Assembly (NCBI GenBank): GCA_944325735.1
Contig: CALVBI010000001.1
Location: forward strand, 310,001-374,000
Direction: 5' to 3'
Origin: Candidatus Gastranaerophilales bacterium
GTDB taxonomy: Bacteria; Cyanobacteriota; Vampirovibrionia; Gastranaerophilales; Gastranaerophilaceae
Length of the DNA stretch: 64,000 nt
Shown piece after piece: positions 1-6,901 of this stretch. The position numbers and the translations under genes were made by a program. Numbering within the stretch: position 1 is the stretch's first letter; each line of letters opens with the position of its first letter. The notes under the pieces are model-generated. The model was not told where the DNA came from. It was given only the letters and a program-made list of their open reading frames with translations, and made no database searches.

Positions 1-593
1 TCATAAATAACCTCAAATTTTCCGCCTAAAGTATCTCCAGCTTCTTTTGCTTTGTCTATTTCTTTTTTAAATTCTTCTTCTGTTTTACCTTGACCAATTT
101 GAATAATTCTTGAATAACATTTTATATTAAACTGTTCAAGAATTTGTTTTGCTAAAGCTCCTACTGCCACTTCTATTGCAGTTTTTCTTGCACTAGAACG
201 TTCTAAAATATTCCTCAAATCAGTTTGATTATATTTAACGCTGCCTGCAAAATCTGCATGTCCTGGACGATACTTTGAAAAAGCTTTTTCGTCTGTGAAA
301 TCTTTAGGATCTGTACTCATAATCTTTTGCCAATTTTCAAAATCTTTGTTTTGAATAACAAGAGTGATAGGAGATCCCAAAGTTTTTCCAAAACGAACAC
401 CAGATGTAATTTCTACGGTATCTGATTCGATTTTCATACGTCCGCCGCGGCCATATCCGCCTTGGCGACGTTTTAATTCTTTATTGATAAAATCGGGATT
501 TATTTCAAATCCCGAAGGTATTCCTTCTATAATTGCGGTTAAGCACTTACCATGGCTTTCTCCCGCAGTTAAAAACCTAAACTTTTCCAGCAT
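1..593 (-). CDS. aroC: Chorismate synthase, N-terminal part (cut by window edge)
   Basis: Last step of the shikimate pathway: 5-enolpyruvylshikimate-3-phosphate to chorismate, an FMNH2-dependent cytoplasmic enzyme. About 197 residues from the start are visible, including the family motifs TAGESHG near residue 10, RRQGGYGRGGRM near 43-54 and the RPGHADFAGS block near 109. The 3' end lies outside the window. The ATG at 591-593 has AGAGGATT just before it. aroB and aroK lie 15 kb away, so the pathway genes are scattered. The call rests on unmistakable family motifs. Confidence 0.95.
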   Translation of the reverse strand, partial: MLEKFRFLTAGESHGKCLTAIIEGIPSGFEINPDFINKELKRRQGGYGRGGRMKIESDTVEITSGVRFGKTLGSPITLVIQNKDFENWQKIMSTDPKDFTDEKAFSKYRPGHADFAGSVKYNQTDLRNILERSSARKTAIEVAVGALAKQILEQFNIKCYSRIIQIGQGKTEEEFKKEIDKAKEAGDTLGGKFEVIY

Positions 594-608
594 AATCCTC
601 TACTATTT

Positions 609-1085
609 TTATTTTGCATATTTTAAGAAAATCTGTTCTTTTGTCTGCATCATTTCTTCGGTAATTTGCCATTTTCCGTTAATTTTCTTAACTACCATAT
701 ATGTTTTAAGTTTATAAGTTTCGCCTTTTGGTTGTCTTAAAGAACTAACTTTGTAAGCTCCGTTTCCTAAAGATGTTACATTTACATTTGTATAAGTATT
801 TTTATAACCTCTTAATTTAGCTCCTGCTTGACCTATTTTCATTTGTTTTATGTAAGTCGCTGTATTTGTAGATACATTTACTAATTCACCATTTGGTTTT
901 ACAACCTGTCTTATAATCTTTGCATTTGGAGAATACATACCGGCAACTGTCGGACTATATGAATTTGCAGCAGATACATAGCTGTTAAAGAAATTCAAAG
1001 CTTCTTGAGCACTGTCTGCAAAAGCTTGTAATCCTGTCATTACAAACATTGTGAATACAACTAATATAGATAATATTTTTTTCAT
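609..1085 (-). CDS. Secreted NTF2/SnoaL-like small protein
   Basis: 158 residues. The first 23 form a signal peptide (MKK, a hydrophobic core, then an AFA-D type cleavage site), so the product is probably periplasmic. The rest has the look of an NTF2-like cone fold: an early helix with NFFNSYVSAANSY, a strand-rich middle, and the late VVKKINGKWQITEE strand pair typical of DUF4440/SnoaL-like domains. No catalytic residues can be assigned. An RBS-like GGGTAG precedes the ATG. It sits directly upstream of aroC on the same strand, 15 bases away, and may be co-transcribed. The fold call is moderate; the substrate is unknown. Confidence 0.6.
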   Translation of the reverse strand: MKKILSILVVFTMFVMTGLQAFADSAQEALNFFNSYVSAANSYSPTVAGMYSPNAKIIRQVVKPNGELVNVSTNTATYIKQMKIGQAGAKLRGYKNTYTNVNVTSLGNGAYKVSSLRQPKGETYKLKTYMVVKKINGKWQITEEMMQTKEQIFLKYAK

Positions 1086-1174
1086 TTTTCTACCCTTTCT
1101 ACAAAAAATCTTCCAATTATAGAACGATTTATGTATAAATTTTGTTCATTCTAATTATATCATATAAACGCTGA

Positions 1175-2068
1175 ATGTCATTAAACGAAATATGTAGTAG
1201 AATTAAGCATATGAATATGCAAGTTTTATCAGAATACTTAGATTATCTGGAAATTGAAAAAGGCCTTGCTGAAAATACTCTTGAAGCATACAGGAGAGAT
1301 TTGAGCGATTTTTTCGATTTTTGCGGTGATGTTGATATTAACGATATTCAAAGATCAAAAATCAACACGTATGTCAGAAACCTGCATGAAAAGAAGTTTT
1401 CTCCCACAAGTATTATGAGAAAAATTGCATCACTTCGAGGATTTTTCAAATGGAGTTGTGTAAATGAAATAACCAAAACTAACCCTGCACTCACTCTAGA
1501 ACAGCCAAAAATTCCTCAAAGACTTCCAAAAGTCATGACAATAGAAGAAATTAATAATATCCTAAACCAAGATTTATCAAAACTTCACAGGGTAATTATA
1601 GAACTTTTATACGGATGCGGACTTCGAGTATCAGAACTTGCGAATTTGAAAATTACTGATTACGATTTAAAAAGTAAATTTCTTGAATGTACAGGTAAAG
1701 GTTCAAAAGATAGACTTGTTCCACTCGGGAAAAAAGCTATTCAAGCAATAAAAGATTTTTTACCTGAAAGAGATTACTTAATTTCAAAATACAACTTACA
1801 GACAAAATACCTTTTGATAAACGACAAAGGTAAAAAAGTAACACGTCAAGAAATCTACACATTTATCCATGAGCAGGGAAAAAAATTACACAAAGCAATC
1901 TCTCCACACACACTGCGTCATAGTTTTGCAACTCATTTGTTAGAAAACGGAGCTGATTTGAGAGTCGTTCAAGAGCTTTTAGGACACAGCAATGTATCCA
2001 CAACCCAATTGTATACACACATTAGCAAAAAGCGTCTCAAAGAAGTTTATTTTGCAATAAATGGATAA
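1175..2068 (+). CDS. Tyrosine recombinase, XerC/XerD type
   Basis: 297-residue site-specific recombinase of the size expected for XerC/XerD. An N-terminal SAM-like domain (residues about 15-105, with ENTLEAYRRDL) precedes the catalytic domain. All catalytic residues are visible: R151 (GCGLRVSEL), K175 (GKGSKD), H245 and R248 (HTLRHSFATH), H271 (LLGHSNV) and the nucleophile Y280. Chromosome dimer resolution at dif is the likely job. A second complete Xer protein lies at 29613-30527, so the two probably form the XerC/XerD pair; which is which cannot be told here. ATGs at 1211 or 1217 are alternative starts, and none has a clear RBS. Confidence 0.9.
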   Translation: MSLNEICSRIKHMNMQVLSEYLDYLEIEKGLAENTLEAYRRDLSDFFDFCGDVDINDIQRSKINTYVRNLHEKKFSPTSIMRKIASLRGFFKWSCVNEITKTNPALTLEQPKIPQRLPKVMTIEEINNILNQDLSKLHRVIIELLYGCGLRVSELANLKITDYDLKSKFLECTGKGSKDRLVPLGKKAIQAIKDFLPERDYLISKYNLQTKYLLINDKGKKVTRQEIYTFIHEQGKKLHKAISPHTLRHSFATHLLENGADLRVVQELLGHSNVSTTQLYTHISKKRLKEVYFAING

Positions 2069-2069
2069 T

Positions 2070-2522
2070 TTACATATCCACGCATACATAAGGCGGAAGT
2101 TTCTTTAAAAAGTTTATATCAAATTCAAAGTTTGAAAAAGTTATTGTCTTTGAATAACCCGTTTTCAATAATATTGTCAAATGAATCAAAGATCTTCTGC
2201 GAAAAATTTGAGGTTCTTTTATAAAAGTTATTCCTTGAATATCTTTATATAAAAATATTTCCTCATCATTTTTAGATATTATTTTTAATTGATTATTTAC
2301 ATTATCTACAATAATAGATTTATAATTTATCAAAGTTCCGAATTGAAATTGGAAATTATAAAACAATACCATAATTATTGATATTGGGATTACATACAAA
2401 ACTTCTTTTATATTAGTTACTTTTTAACATATGTAGATGATTAATGCCGTAATAAGCAAAACAAAAAAGAAAACTTTTTTGATTTTCGGAATAAGATTAT
2501 CAAACTTATAAATCTTTTGCAT
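2070..2522 (-). pseudogene. Two-helix membrane protein gene interrupted by an in-frame TAA
   Basis: From an ATG at 2520-2522 with a good RBS (AAAGGAAAG) the frame encodes MQKIYKFDNL and a hydrophobic segment, then meets TAA at 2424-2426. The same frame stays open after the stop, with a second hydrophobic segment (VLYVIPISIIMVLFYNF) and a strand-rich tail resembling a membrane-anchored PH-like domain, ending at 2070. Total about 150 codons. A single base change, sequencing error or rare readthrough would explain it. A TTG at 2397-2399 could restart the second part, but it has no RBS. It sits 24 bases downstream of dnaN on the same strand. Function unknown. Confidence 0.65.
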
Positions 2523-2546
2523 ATTGCTTTCCTTTGAATGTTGTTT

Positions 2547-3668
2547 CTATCTGATTTGAACAGGCATAATCAAACAAACATAATCTTCTTCGCTGTTTGG
2601 TTTAAACATTGTAGCTGACAATGGTGTGTTAAGTCCTATTTTAACCTCATCAGAATCAATGTTTTTCAAAGCTTCCAATACAAATTTATAGTTAAATGCA
2701 ATTGTCAATTCTTCTCCTGCGTAATCAATATCAATATTTTCTTCTGATTTACCAGAATCTGGTGTATCAGCTGAAAGTTTTAGGTTATTATGGCTGAATT
2801 CAAGTTTTACAATACTTGTTTTTTCATTAACCATAATTGATACACGTTCTAATGCTGATGTCATTTGAGCAACATTTACAAGAGCCTCTTTTGGGCTTTC
2901 TGCAGGTATTAATTGGTTATATTTAGGGAATTGACCTTCTAATAATCTTGAAATTGTTGTTGTTTTTTCTGATTTAATTATTAATCTTGATTTTTCTGTG
3001 TAAATTTTTACTGAATCTTCATCAATGAAACTGCTCATTTTAATAAATTCGTTCAAAGTCTTTGAAGGAATAATTAATTGTTTTGAGTGATTGTCTTTAT
3101 TATCAATAGTTTCACGAACTCTAGCTAAGCGGTTGCCGTCAGTTGATGCAATTTCCATGACATTTTCAGAAATATCGCATACAATACCTGATAAAAGATT
3201 GCTTGTTTCATAACTTGCAGCAGCAAAACCTGCTTGTTTCACAGCTTTTACAAATGGTCTGATTTCTATTTCAAAACCTTCTTCATCATTTACATTAATT
3301 AAAGAAAACTCCGGAGGAAATTCTGAAGCTGAAATACCGATTATATCAAACTTTGAGTTTTGACAAGTTATATTAACAGTAGTTTCACCCTCATTCATTT
3401 CAAAAGTAATTAACTTATCACCAAGCTTTGAAACTATCTCGTTGAGAGTCTTTGAAGGTAATGTAATTTTTCCTTCTTCTTCCACTTGAGCATCAACTTC
3501 TGCAATTACTGTTAAATCTAAATCTGTTGCAACTAATTTGATTGTACTTTTATCAATAGTTTCAATCAAAATATTTAAAAGTACAGGTTGAAGAGCTTTC
3601 ATAGATGTAGCTCTTTCTACAATTTTAATCCCGTTATATAAATCTTCTTTTTTTACAACAAATTTCAT
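2547..3668 (-). CDS. dnaN: DNA polymerase III beta subunit (sliding clamp)
   Basis: 373-residue clamp that encircles DNA and tethers the polymerase. Family features include the N-terminal MKFVVKKEDLYNGI, the central IIPSKTLNEF of domain 2, and the C-terminal CLIMPVQIR that ends bacterial beta clamps. Length is normal. The SD-like GGGGAG lies upstream of the ATG, so this gene has a leader, unlike several neighbours. The region upstream of its start has the repeats and AT-rich tract expected of a replication origin, which matches the dnaN-linked origins of cyanobacteria. Confidence 0.97.
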   Translation of the reverse strand: MKFVVKKEDLYNGIKIVERATSMKALQPVLLNILIETIDKSTIKLVATDLDLTVIAEVDAQVEEEGKITLPSKTLNEIVSKLGDKLITFEMNEGETTVNITCQNSKFDIIGISASEFPPEFSLINVNDEEGFEIEIRPFVKAVKQAGFAAASYETSNLLSGIVCDISENVMEIASTDGNRLARVRETIDNKDNHSKQLIIPSKTLNEFIKMSSFIDEDSVKIYTEKSRLIIKSEKTTTISRLLEGQFPKYNQLIPAESPKEALVNVAQMTSALERVSIMVNEKTSIVKLEFSHNNLKLSADTPDSGKSEENIDIDYAGEELTIAFNYKFVLEALKNIDSDEVKIGLNTPLSATMFKPNSEEDYVCLIMPVQIR

Positions 3669-3774
3669 GATTTTTACTCCCCGATTTTCTATTCTATAAT
3701 TTGATTATATCCGTTAAATATTCAAAAAGAATAGAATAATACAAAAACTTTACCTTTTGAGTTTTGAACAATTG

Positions 3775-4029
3775 AATTTATATTATATATTATATTAATT
3801 AATATAATAATATATTTAATAGTAATAATAAGCTGTCAATATTTGTAGAAAACTATTTGAAACTATGACTATGACTAACTTTTGCAAGTAGAAAAAATTG
3901 TAGAAAATTGTTCAATAATTTTTATGTTTTTGTAGAAAACTATTTAATTAACATTTTTCTGTAGAAAACTCATGAATTTTCTACAGGTTTTCATGAAGTT
4001 TTCTACAATTTATTAACAAATTTTCTACG
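3775..4029. other. Candidate chromosomal replication origin (oriC) next to dnaN
   Basis: Holds six exact copies of TTTTCTACA or its complement (3844-3852, 3899-3907, 3931-3939, 3960-3968 in one orientation; 3977-3985 and 3999-4007 in the other) plus near matches at 3887-3895 and 4021-4029. The sequence differs by one base from TTTTCCACA, the cyanobacterial DnaA box. Beside the first box, 3820-3831 reads TAG-TAA-TAA-TAA followed by GCTG, like a DnaA-trio element. Next to that is an almost pure A/T tract (3779-3820) fit for unwinding. Order and orientation (AT tract, trio, short GC, box) match Bacillus oriC. Function is inferred from layout. Confidence 0.65.
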
Positions 4030-4441
4030 GACATAGTCCTAGAGCTCTTATAATAGCAATCATGCCCTCTGCAGCTATATCTTTTACAATTTTTCCGTTT
4101 TCATTAAAATAGTAAAAGTTCATAATACAAGCACTAAAATGTTTTCCTGTAGCATCAAGTCCCATAAAGTTTCCGTCGTGAGTTCCTGTGCATGTCCATC
4201 TGACTGCAACTTTATTATCTTCTGCAATCATTTCTTCCAATTTCCATTGAACATCAGAAAATCCAGATCTCATCCAATGAACAACAGATAAATATCCTTT
4301 TCCGCCATATAGTGGTTCATTAGAGGCAGGTGTATAAAATGATGCTTTATCATCGACAAGTTCTTCAGCAAGTTTTTCATCAGCTGTATTAATCATTTGT
4401 TCAAATTTTTTCATTAATTTTTTGCACATATCCTTATTCAT
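4025..4441 (-). CDS. SnoaL-like (NTF2 fold) protein
   Basis: 138 residues, cytoplasmic, no signal peptide. The pattern matches SnoaL-like polyketide cyclase/ester cyclase family proteins: an N-terminal helix pair, a central GKGYLSVVHWMRSGFSDVQW segment, and the VAVRWTCTGTHDGNFMG-type strand with a conserved histidine. The family includes small hydrolase- or isomerase-like enzymes and many of unknown role, and no substrate can be given. A strong RBS (GGGGGAGAG) precedes the ATG. Its stop codon overlaps the last DnaA-box-like repeat of the candidate origin, so it is the gene flanking oriC opposite dnaN. Confidence 0.75.
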   Translation of the reverse strand: MNKDMCKKLMKKFEQMINTADEKLAEELVDDKASFYTPASNEPLYGGKGYLSVVHWMRSGFSDVQWKLEEMIAEDNKVAVRWTCTGTHDGNFMGLDATGKHFSACIMNFYYFNENGKIVKDIAAEGMIAIIRALGLCP

Positions 4442-4498
4442 ATTTTTCTCTCCCCCTATAAAATATTTATATCAAAAAAAAAATAATTATAAAAAAGC

Positions 4499-4527
4499 TT
4501 GACAAAATAAATATTTTGTGATATAAA
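4499..4527 (+). promoter_or_regulatory. Near-consensus sigma-70 promoter
   Basis: TTGACA at 4499-4504, a 17-base spacer, then TATAAA at 4522-4527. Transcription would start near 4534. The only hairpin with a T-run soon after is at 4553-4582, so a very short RNA, or a leader for the genes at 4830 and 5213, are the two readings. Confidence 0.6.
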
Positions 4528-4552
4528 GAGTGTGGGGTAAATGTATATTTAT

Positions 4553-4584
4553 AAGTCTTGTCAAACGACGAGACTTTCTTTTTC
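4553..4584 (+). terminator. Strong hairpin followed by T-rich tail
   Basis: A 10-bp stem (4553-4562 with 4567-4576, one wobble) closes on a four-base AAAC loop and is followed by TCTTTTTC. This is the form of an intrinsic terminator. It sits about 20 bases after the predicted start of the 4499 promoter, which would give an RNA of only about 50 bases, or act as an attenuator. Confidence 0.55.
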
Positions 4585-4829
4585 GGGGGAAGGACTTTTA
4601 TATTTTTTAACTTTATTTATAGGACTGTAAGCTCAATATAAGCGGTTATTTATCCTTTTATATATAAATAGCTAATAAATATTATTTTTCTGTAAGCCTT
4701 TATTCATGGTTATTTTTACTGTTTGTAAATATAATGTAACAAATAAATCTTTTTGTTAAAGTTTTTGATTTAAAAAACCGAGATAAAATTTACAGACAGA
4801 GCAATAGTTAATTGGAGGTAAATTTTTAC

Positions 4830-5189
4830 ATGAATTCAAAAACTGAAAATGTTATGGTTCAAGACTGTAACATAGTTGCAAATGGCATAATGCGTGACAT
4901 TAATGACCTTGATGCAATGGAGAGAATGCTTAGCAGTGAATTGAGTTCTGAAGATTTGTTCAGAATTGATTGTGCAATTTTGGCATCTTTAAGGGATACA
5001 ACAGATTTTTCAAGAGATTTATTACGTCAGCTTGAGGAAGGTAAGTTTGAAAAAGTAACAGTTGAAACTTCTAAAACTCTTGATAATACACTAGCAGAAA
5101 TTCAAAAAGATGCAATGATAGATGTTACATTACCCCTACAGAATATGTTTGATGAAATGATAAATTACGTATCAGAAGCGTTTGTATAG
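4830..5189 (+). CDS. Small acidic protein of unknown function
   Basis: 119 residues from the ATG at 4830, chosen because GGAGGT at 4814-4819 is well spaced from it. A TTG at 4812 overlaps that RBS and is not credible. The protein is mostly helical and acidic, with no signal peptide or membrane segment. I do not recognise the family. Its C-terminus (PLQNMFDEMINYVSEAF) resembles that of the next gene's product (PIKNLFEDVLCFVSKL), so the two may share a short interaction motif. It is the first gene of a probable two-gene operon. Confidence 0.7.
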   Translation: MNSKTENVMVQDCNIVANGIMRDINDLDAMERMLSSELSSEDLFRIDCAILASLRDTTDFSRDLLRQLEEGKFEKVTVETSKTLDNTLAEIQKDAMIDVTLPLQNMFDEMINYVSEAFV

Positions 5190-5212
5190 TAAAAAAGGAG
5201 CTATTAAAAAAG

Positions 5213-5503
5213 ATGGAAGATTTGTGCAAATTAGACAATTTAGAAATTGATTTTTCTAAAATTACCCCGGTTGAAGATGTATGTGAAACAATTTTGTTAT
5301 CAGAAGAATTATTGGAGAAATACAAAATAGTTATTGATGAAAATAAGATTGAACAAATTATCGCTGAAATTCCTGAAGAACAAAGACAGGCTTTAACATT
5401 TGAAGAAAAACTTGAATATATTAAAAATATTTTATCTTACGATGTTTCAAAGCCTATAAAAAATTTATTTGAAGATGTTCTTTGTTTTGTTAGTAAATTA
5501 TAA
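5213..5503 (+). CDS. Small acidic helical protein of unknown function
   Basis: 96 residues, starting at an ATG behind AAGGAG, 23 bases after the previous gene, so it is very likely co-transcribed with it. Helical and acidic, with EIPEEQRQALTFEEKLEYI in the middle. No known domain is recognised. The C-terminal PIKNLFEDVLCFVSKL aligns with the end of the preceding protein. Transcription ends at the strong hairpin right after it. Confidence 0.7.
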   Translation: MEDLCKLDNLEIDFSKITPVEDVCETILLSEELLEKYKIVIDENKIEQIIAEIPEEQRQALTFEEKLEYIKNILSYDVSKPIKNLFEDVLCFVSKL

Positions 5504-5522
5504 GGAATAAAATAATAAAAAA

Positions 5523-5555
5523 AAATAAGAGGATTTTTTAGTCCTCTTATTTTTT
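5523..5555. terminator. Bidirectional intrinsic terminator
   Basis: An 11-bp perfect stem (5523-5533 with 5542-5552), flanked by A-rich and T-rich sides so that it can end transcription from both the 5213 gene (+) and der (-). The stop codon of der lies inside the stem. Confidence 0.85.
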
Positions 5556-6878
5556 GTCTTTATCAGATCTTTCTCTAATTGATAATTTGATTGGTGTTCC
5601 AAAAAATCCGAATGCTTCACGCAATTTATTTTCTACATAACGTTTGTAATGATCTTTCATTAAATCAGCGTTATTTGCAAAAATTACAATATGCGGTGGT
5701 TGAATACCGGTTTGAGTAACATACATAATCTTAAGTCTTTTACCTTTTGATGAAGCCGGTGGATTTAACATATAGGCTTCTTTGATTACTTTATTCAAAA
5801 GACCTGTTGAAATACGTTTAGTACATTCTGCGTATACATTTTCAGCTTCTGTATAGATTTGATGTAATCTTTGTTTTGTAACAGCTGAAATGTATATTTT
5901 AGGTGCGTATTCCAAAAATGGTATGTCATTTGCAAGTTTTTTATTGTATTGATTAATTGTATTTGATTTTTTATCTTCAATCAAATCCCATTTGTTAATT
6001 GCAATGATTAAACCTTTTCCTGCTTCTGTAATAATTGACGCAATTTTCTTATCTTGATCTGAAATTCCTTGAGTAGCATCAATTACAAGTAAAGCAACAT
6101 CGCAATCTCTAATAGATCTTATTGCTCTGTCTACTGCAAATTTTTCAACACCCCAGTCTACTTTTGATTTTTTTCTAATACCTGCAGTATCTACAATAAT
6201 AAATTCTCTGTCATTAAAAGAGATATGACTGTCTATGCTATCACGAGTTGTTCCTGAAATATCTGATACGATTACTCTGTTTTCGTTTAGTAAAGCATTA
6301 ACAATTGATGATTTGCCTGCATTTGGTCTTCCAACAATTGCAATTTTAATTGTATTATCATCTTCTTGTTCTACATCTTGAGAGAAATCTTCTGTTACAA
6401 GATCAAGAAGGTCACCTACACCACCTGACCCGTGAAGAGCAGAAATTCCTATAGGCTCCCCGATTGCAAGTGAATAAAAATCATTTACCATCATCAAAGA
6501 TTCAGGGTTATCAGATTTATTTACAGCAAGAAAAACAGGTTTTCCTGATTGTCTTAAAATATTTGCAATATCGTAATCAACAGGATTAACACCTTCTTTT
6601 CCATCTACAATAAAAATTATTTTGTCAGCTTCTTCACAAGCAATTTTCGCTTGATCAAAAATTGACAACATAATTTCATCTTCATCACCTGGTATAATTC
6701 CGCCAGTGTCGATTACAGTAAAAATTTTATTTTGCCATTCAACGTCAAAATAAATTCTATCACGTGTAACTCCCGGTAAATCGTCAACGATAGAATTTCT
6801 CGTACCAATAAGACGGTTTACGAAAGTTGATTTGCCTACATTTGGGCGTCCTACTATTGCTACAATCGGTTTTTTCAT
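5547..6878 (-). CDS. der: Ribosome assembly GTPase Der (EngA)
   Basis: 443-residue GTPase with the tandem G domains that define this family: GRPNVGKS at 10-17 and GRPNAGKS at 183-190. Each is followed by a DTGG/DTAG switch, and NKSD and NKWD specificity motifs are present. A C-terminal KH-like domain follows. It acts in late 50S subunit assembly. Length is normal. There is no Shine-Dalgarno sequence; a TGC-TATAAT -10 ends 6 bases before the ATG, so its own transcript would be leaderless. It lies 23 bases downstream of recJ on the same strand. Confidence 0.97.
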   Translation of the reverse strand: MKKPIVAIVGRPNVGKSTFVNRLIGTRNSIVDDLPGVTRDRIYFDVEWQNKIFTVIDTGGIIPGDEDEIMLSIFDQAKIACEEADKIIFIVDGKEGVNPVDYDIANILRQSGKPVFLAVNKSDNPESLMMVNDFYSLAIGEPIGISALHGSGGVGDLLDLVTEDFSQDVEQEDDNTIKIAIVGRPNAGKSSIVNALLNENRVIVSDISGTTRDSIDSHISFNDREFIIVDTAGIRKKSKVDWGVEKFAVDRAIRSIRDCDVALLVIDATQGISDQDKKIASIITEAGKGLIIAINKWDLIEDKKSNTINQYNKKLANDIPFLEYAPKIYISAVTKQRLHQIYTEAENVYAECTKRISTGLLNKVIKEAYMLNPPASSKGKRLKIMYVTQTGIQPPHIVIFANNADLMKDHYKRYVENKLREAFGFFGTPIKLSIRERSDKDKK

Positions 6879-6884
6879 AAGGTT

Positions 6885-6893
6885 ATTATAGCA
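6885..6893 (-). promoter_or_regulatory. Extended -10 promoter of der
   Basis: TGCTATAAT, followed by six bases and then the der ATG. The expected start of transcription is the A of ATG, giving a leaderless mRNA. It lies between the recJ stop and der. Confidence 0.6.
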
Positions 6894-6901
6894 TGGAAAA
6901 A

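Larger units (their letters stand above)
4442..4829. other. 388-bp non-coding stretch with a promoter and hairpin
   Basis: No open frame with a start and RBS is seen. It holds the promoter and hairpin listed separately, then about 220 bases of AT-rich DNA, and ends at the RBS of the gene at 4830. The sequence after the hairpin has no tRNA, tmRNA, RNase P or riboswitch signature that I recognise. Confidence 0.5.

Noticed and set aside
364-717. Plus-strand frame opposite aroC
   Set aside because: It is a shadow of the strongly supported aroC and NTF2-like genes on the minus strand.
1175-2068. Xer gene as part of an integrative element
   Set aside because: No transposase, phage or cargo gene and no att-like repeat nearby; size and motifs fit chromosomal XerC/XerD.
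3844-4029. CRISPR array from repeated TTTTCTACA units
   Set aside because: Units are only 9 bases, occur in both orientations and have uneven spacing; DnaA boxes fit better.
4812-4829. TTG start extending the 4830 protein by six residues
   Set aside because: That TTG overlaps the GGAGGT RBS that serves the ATG at 4830.
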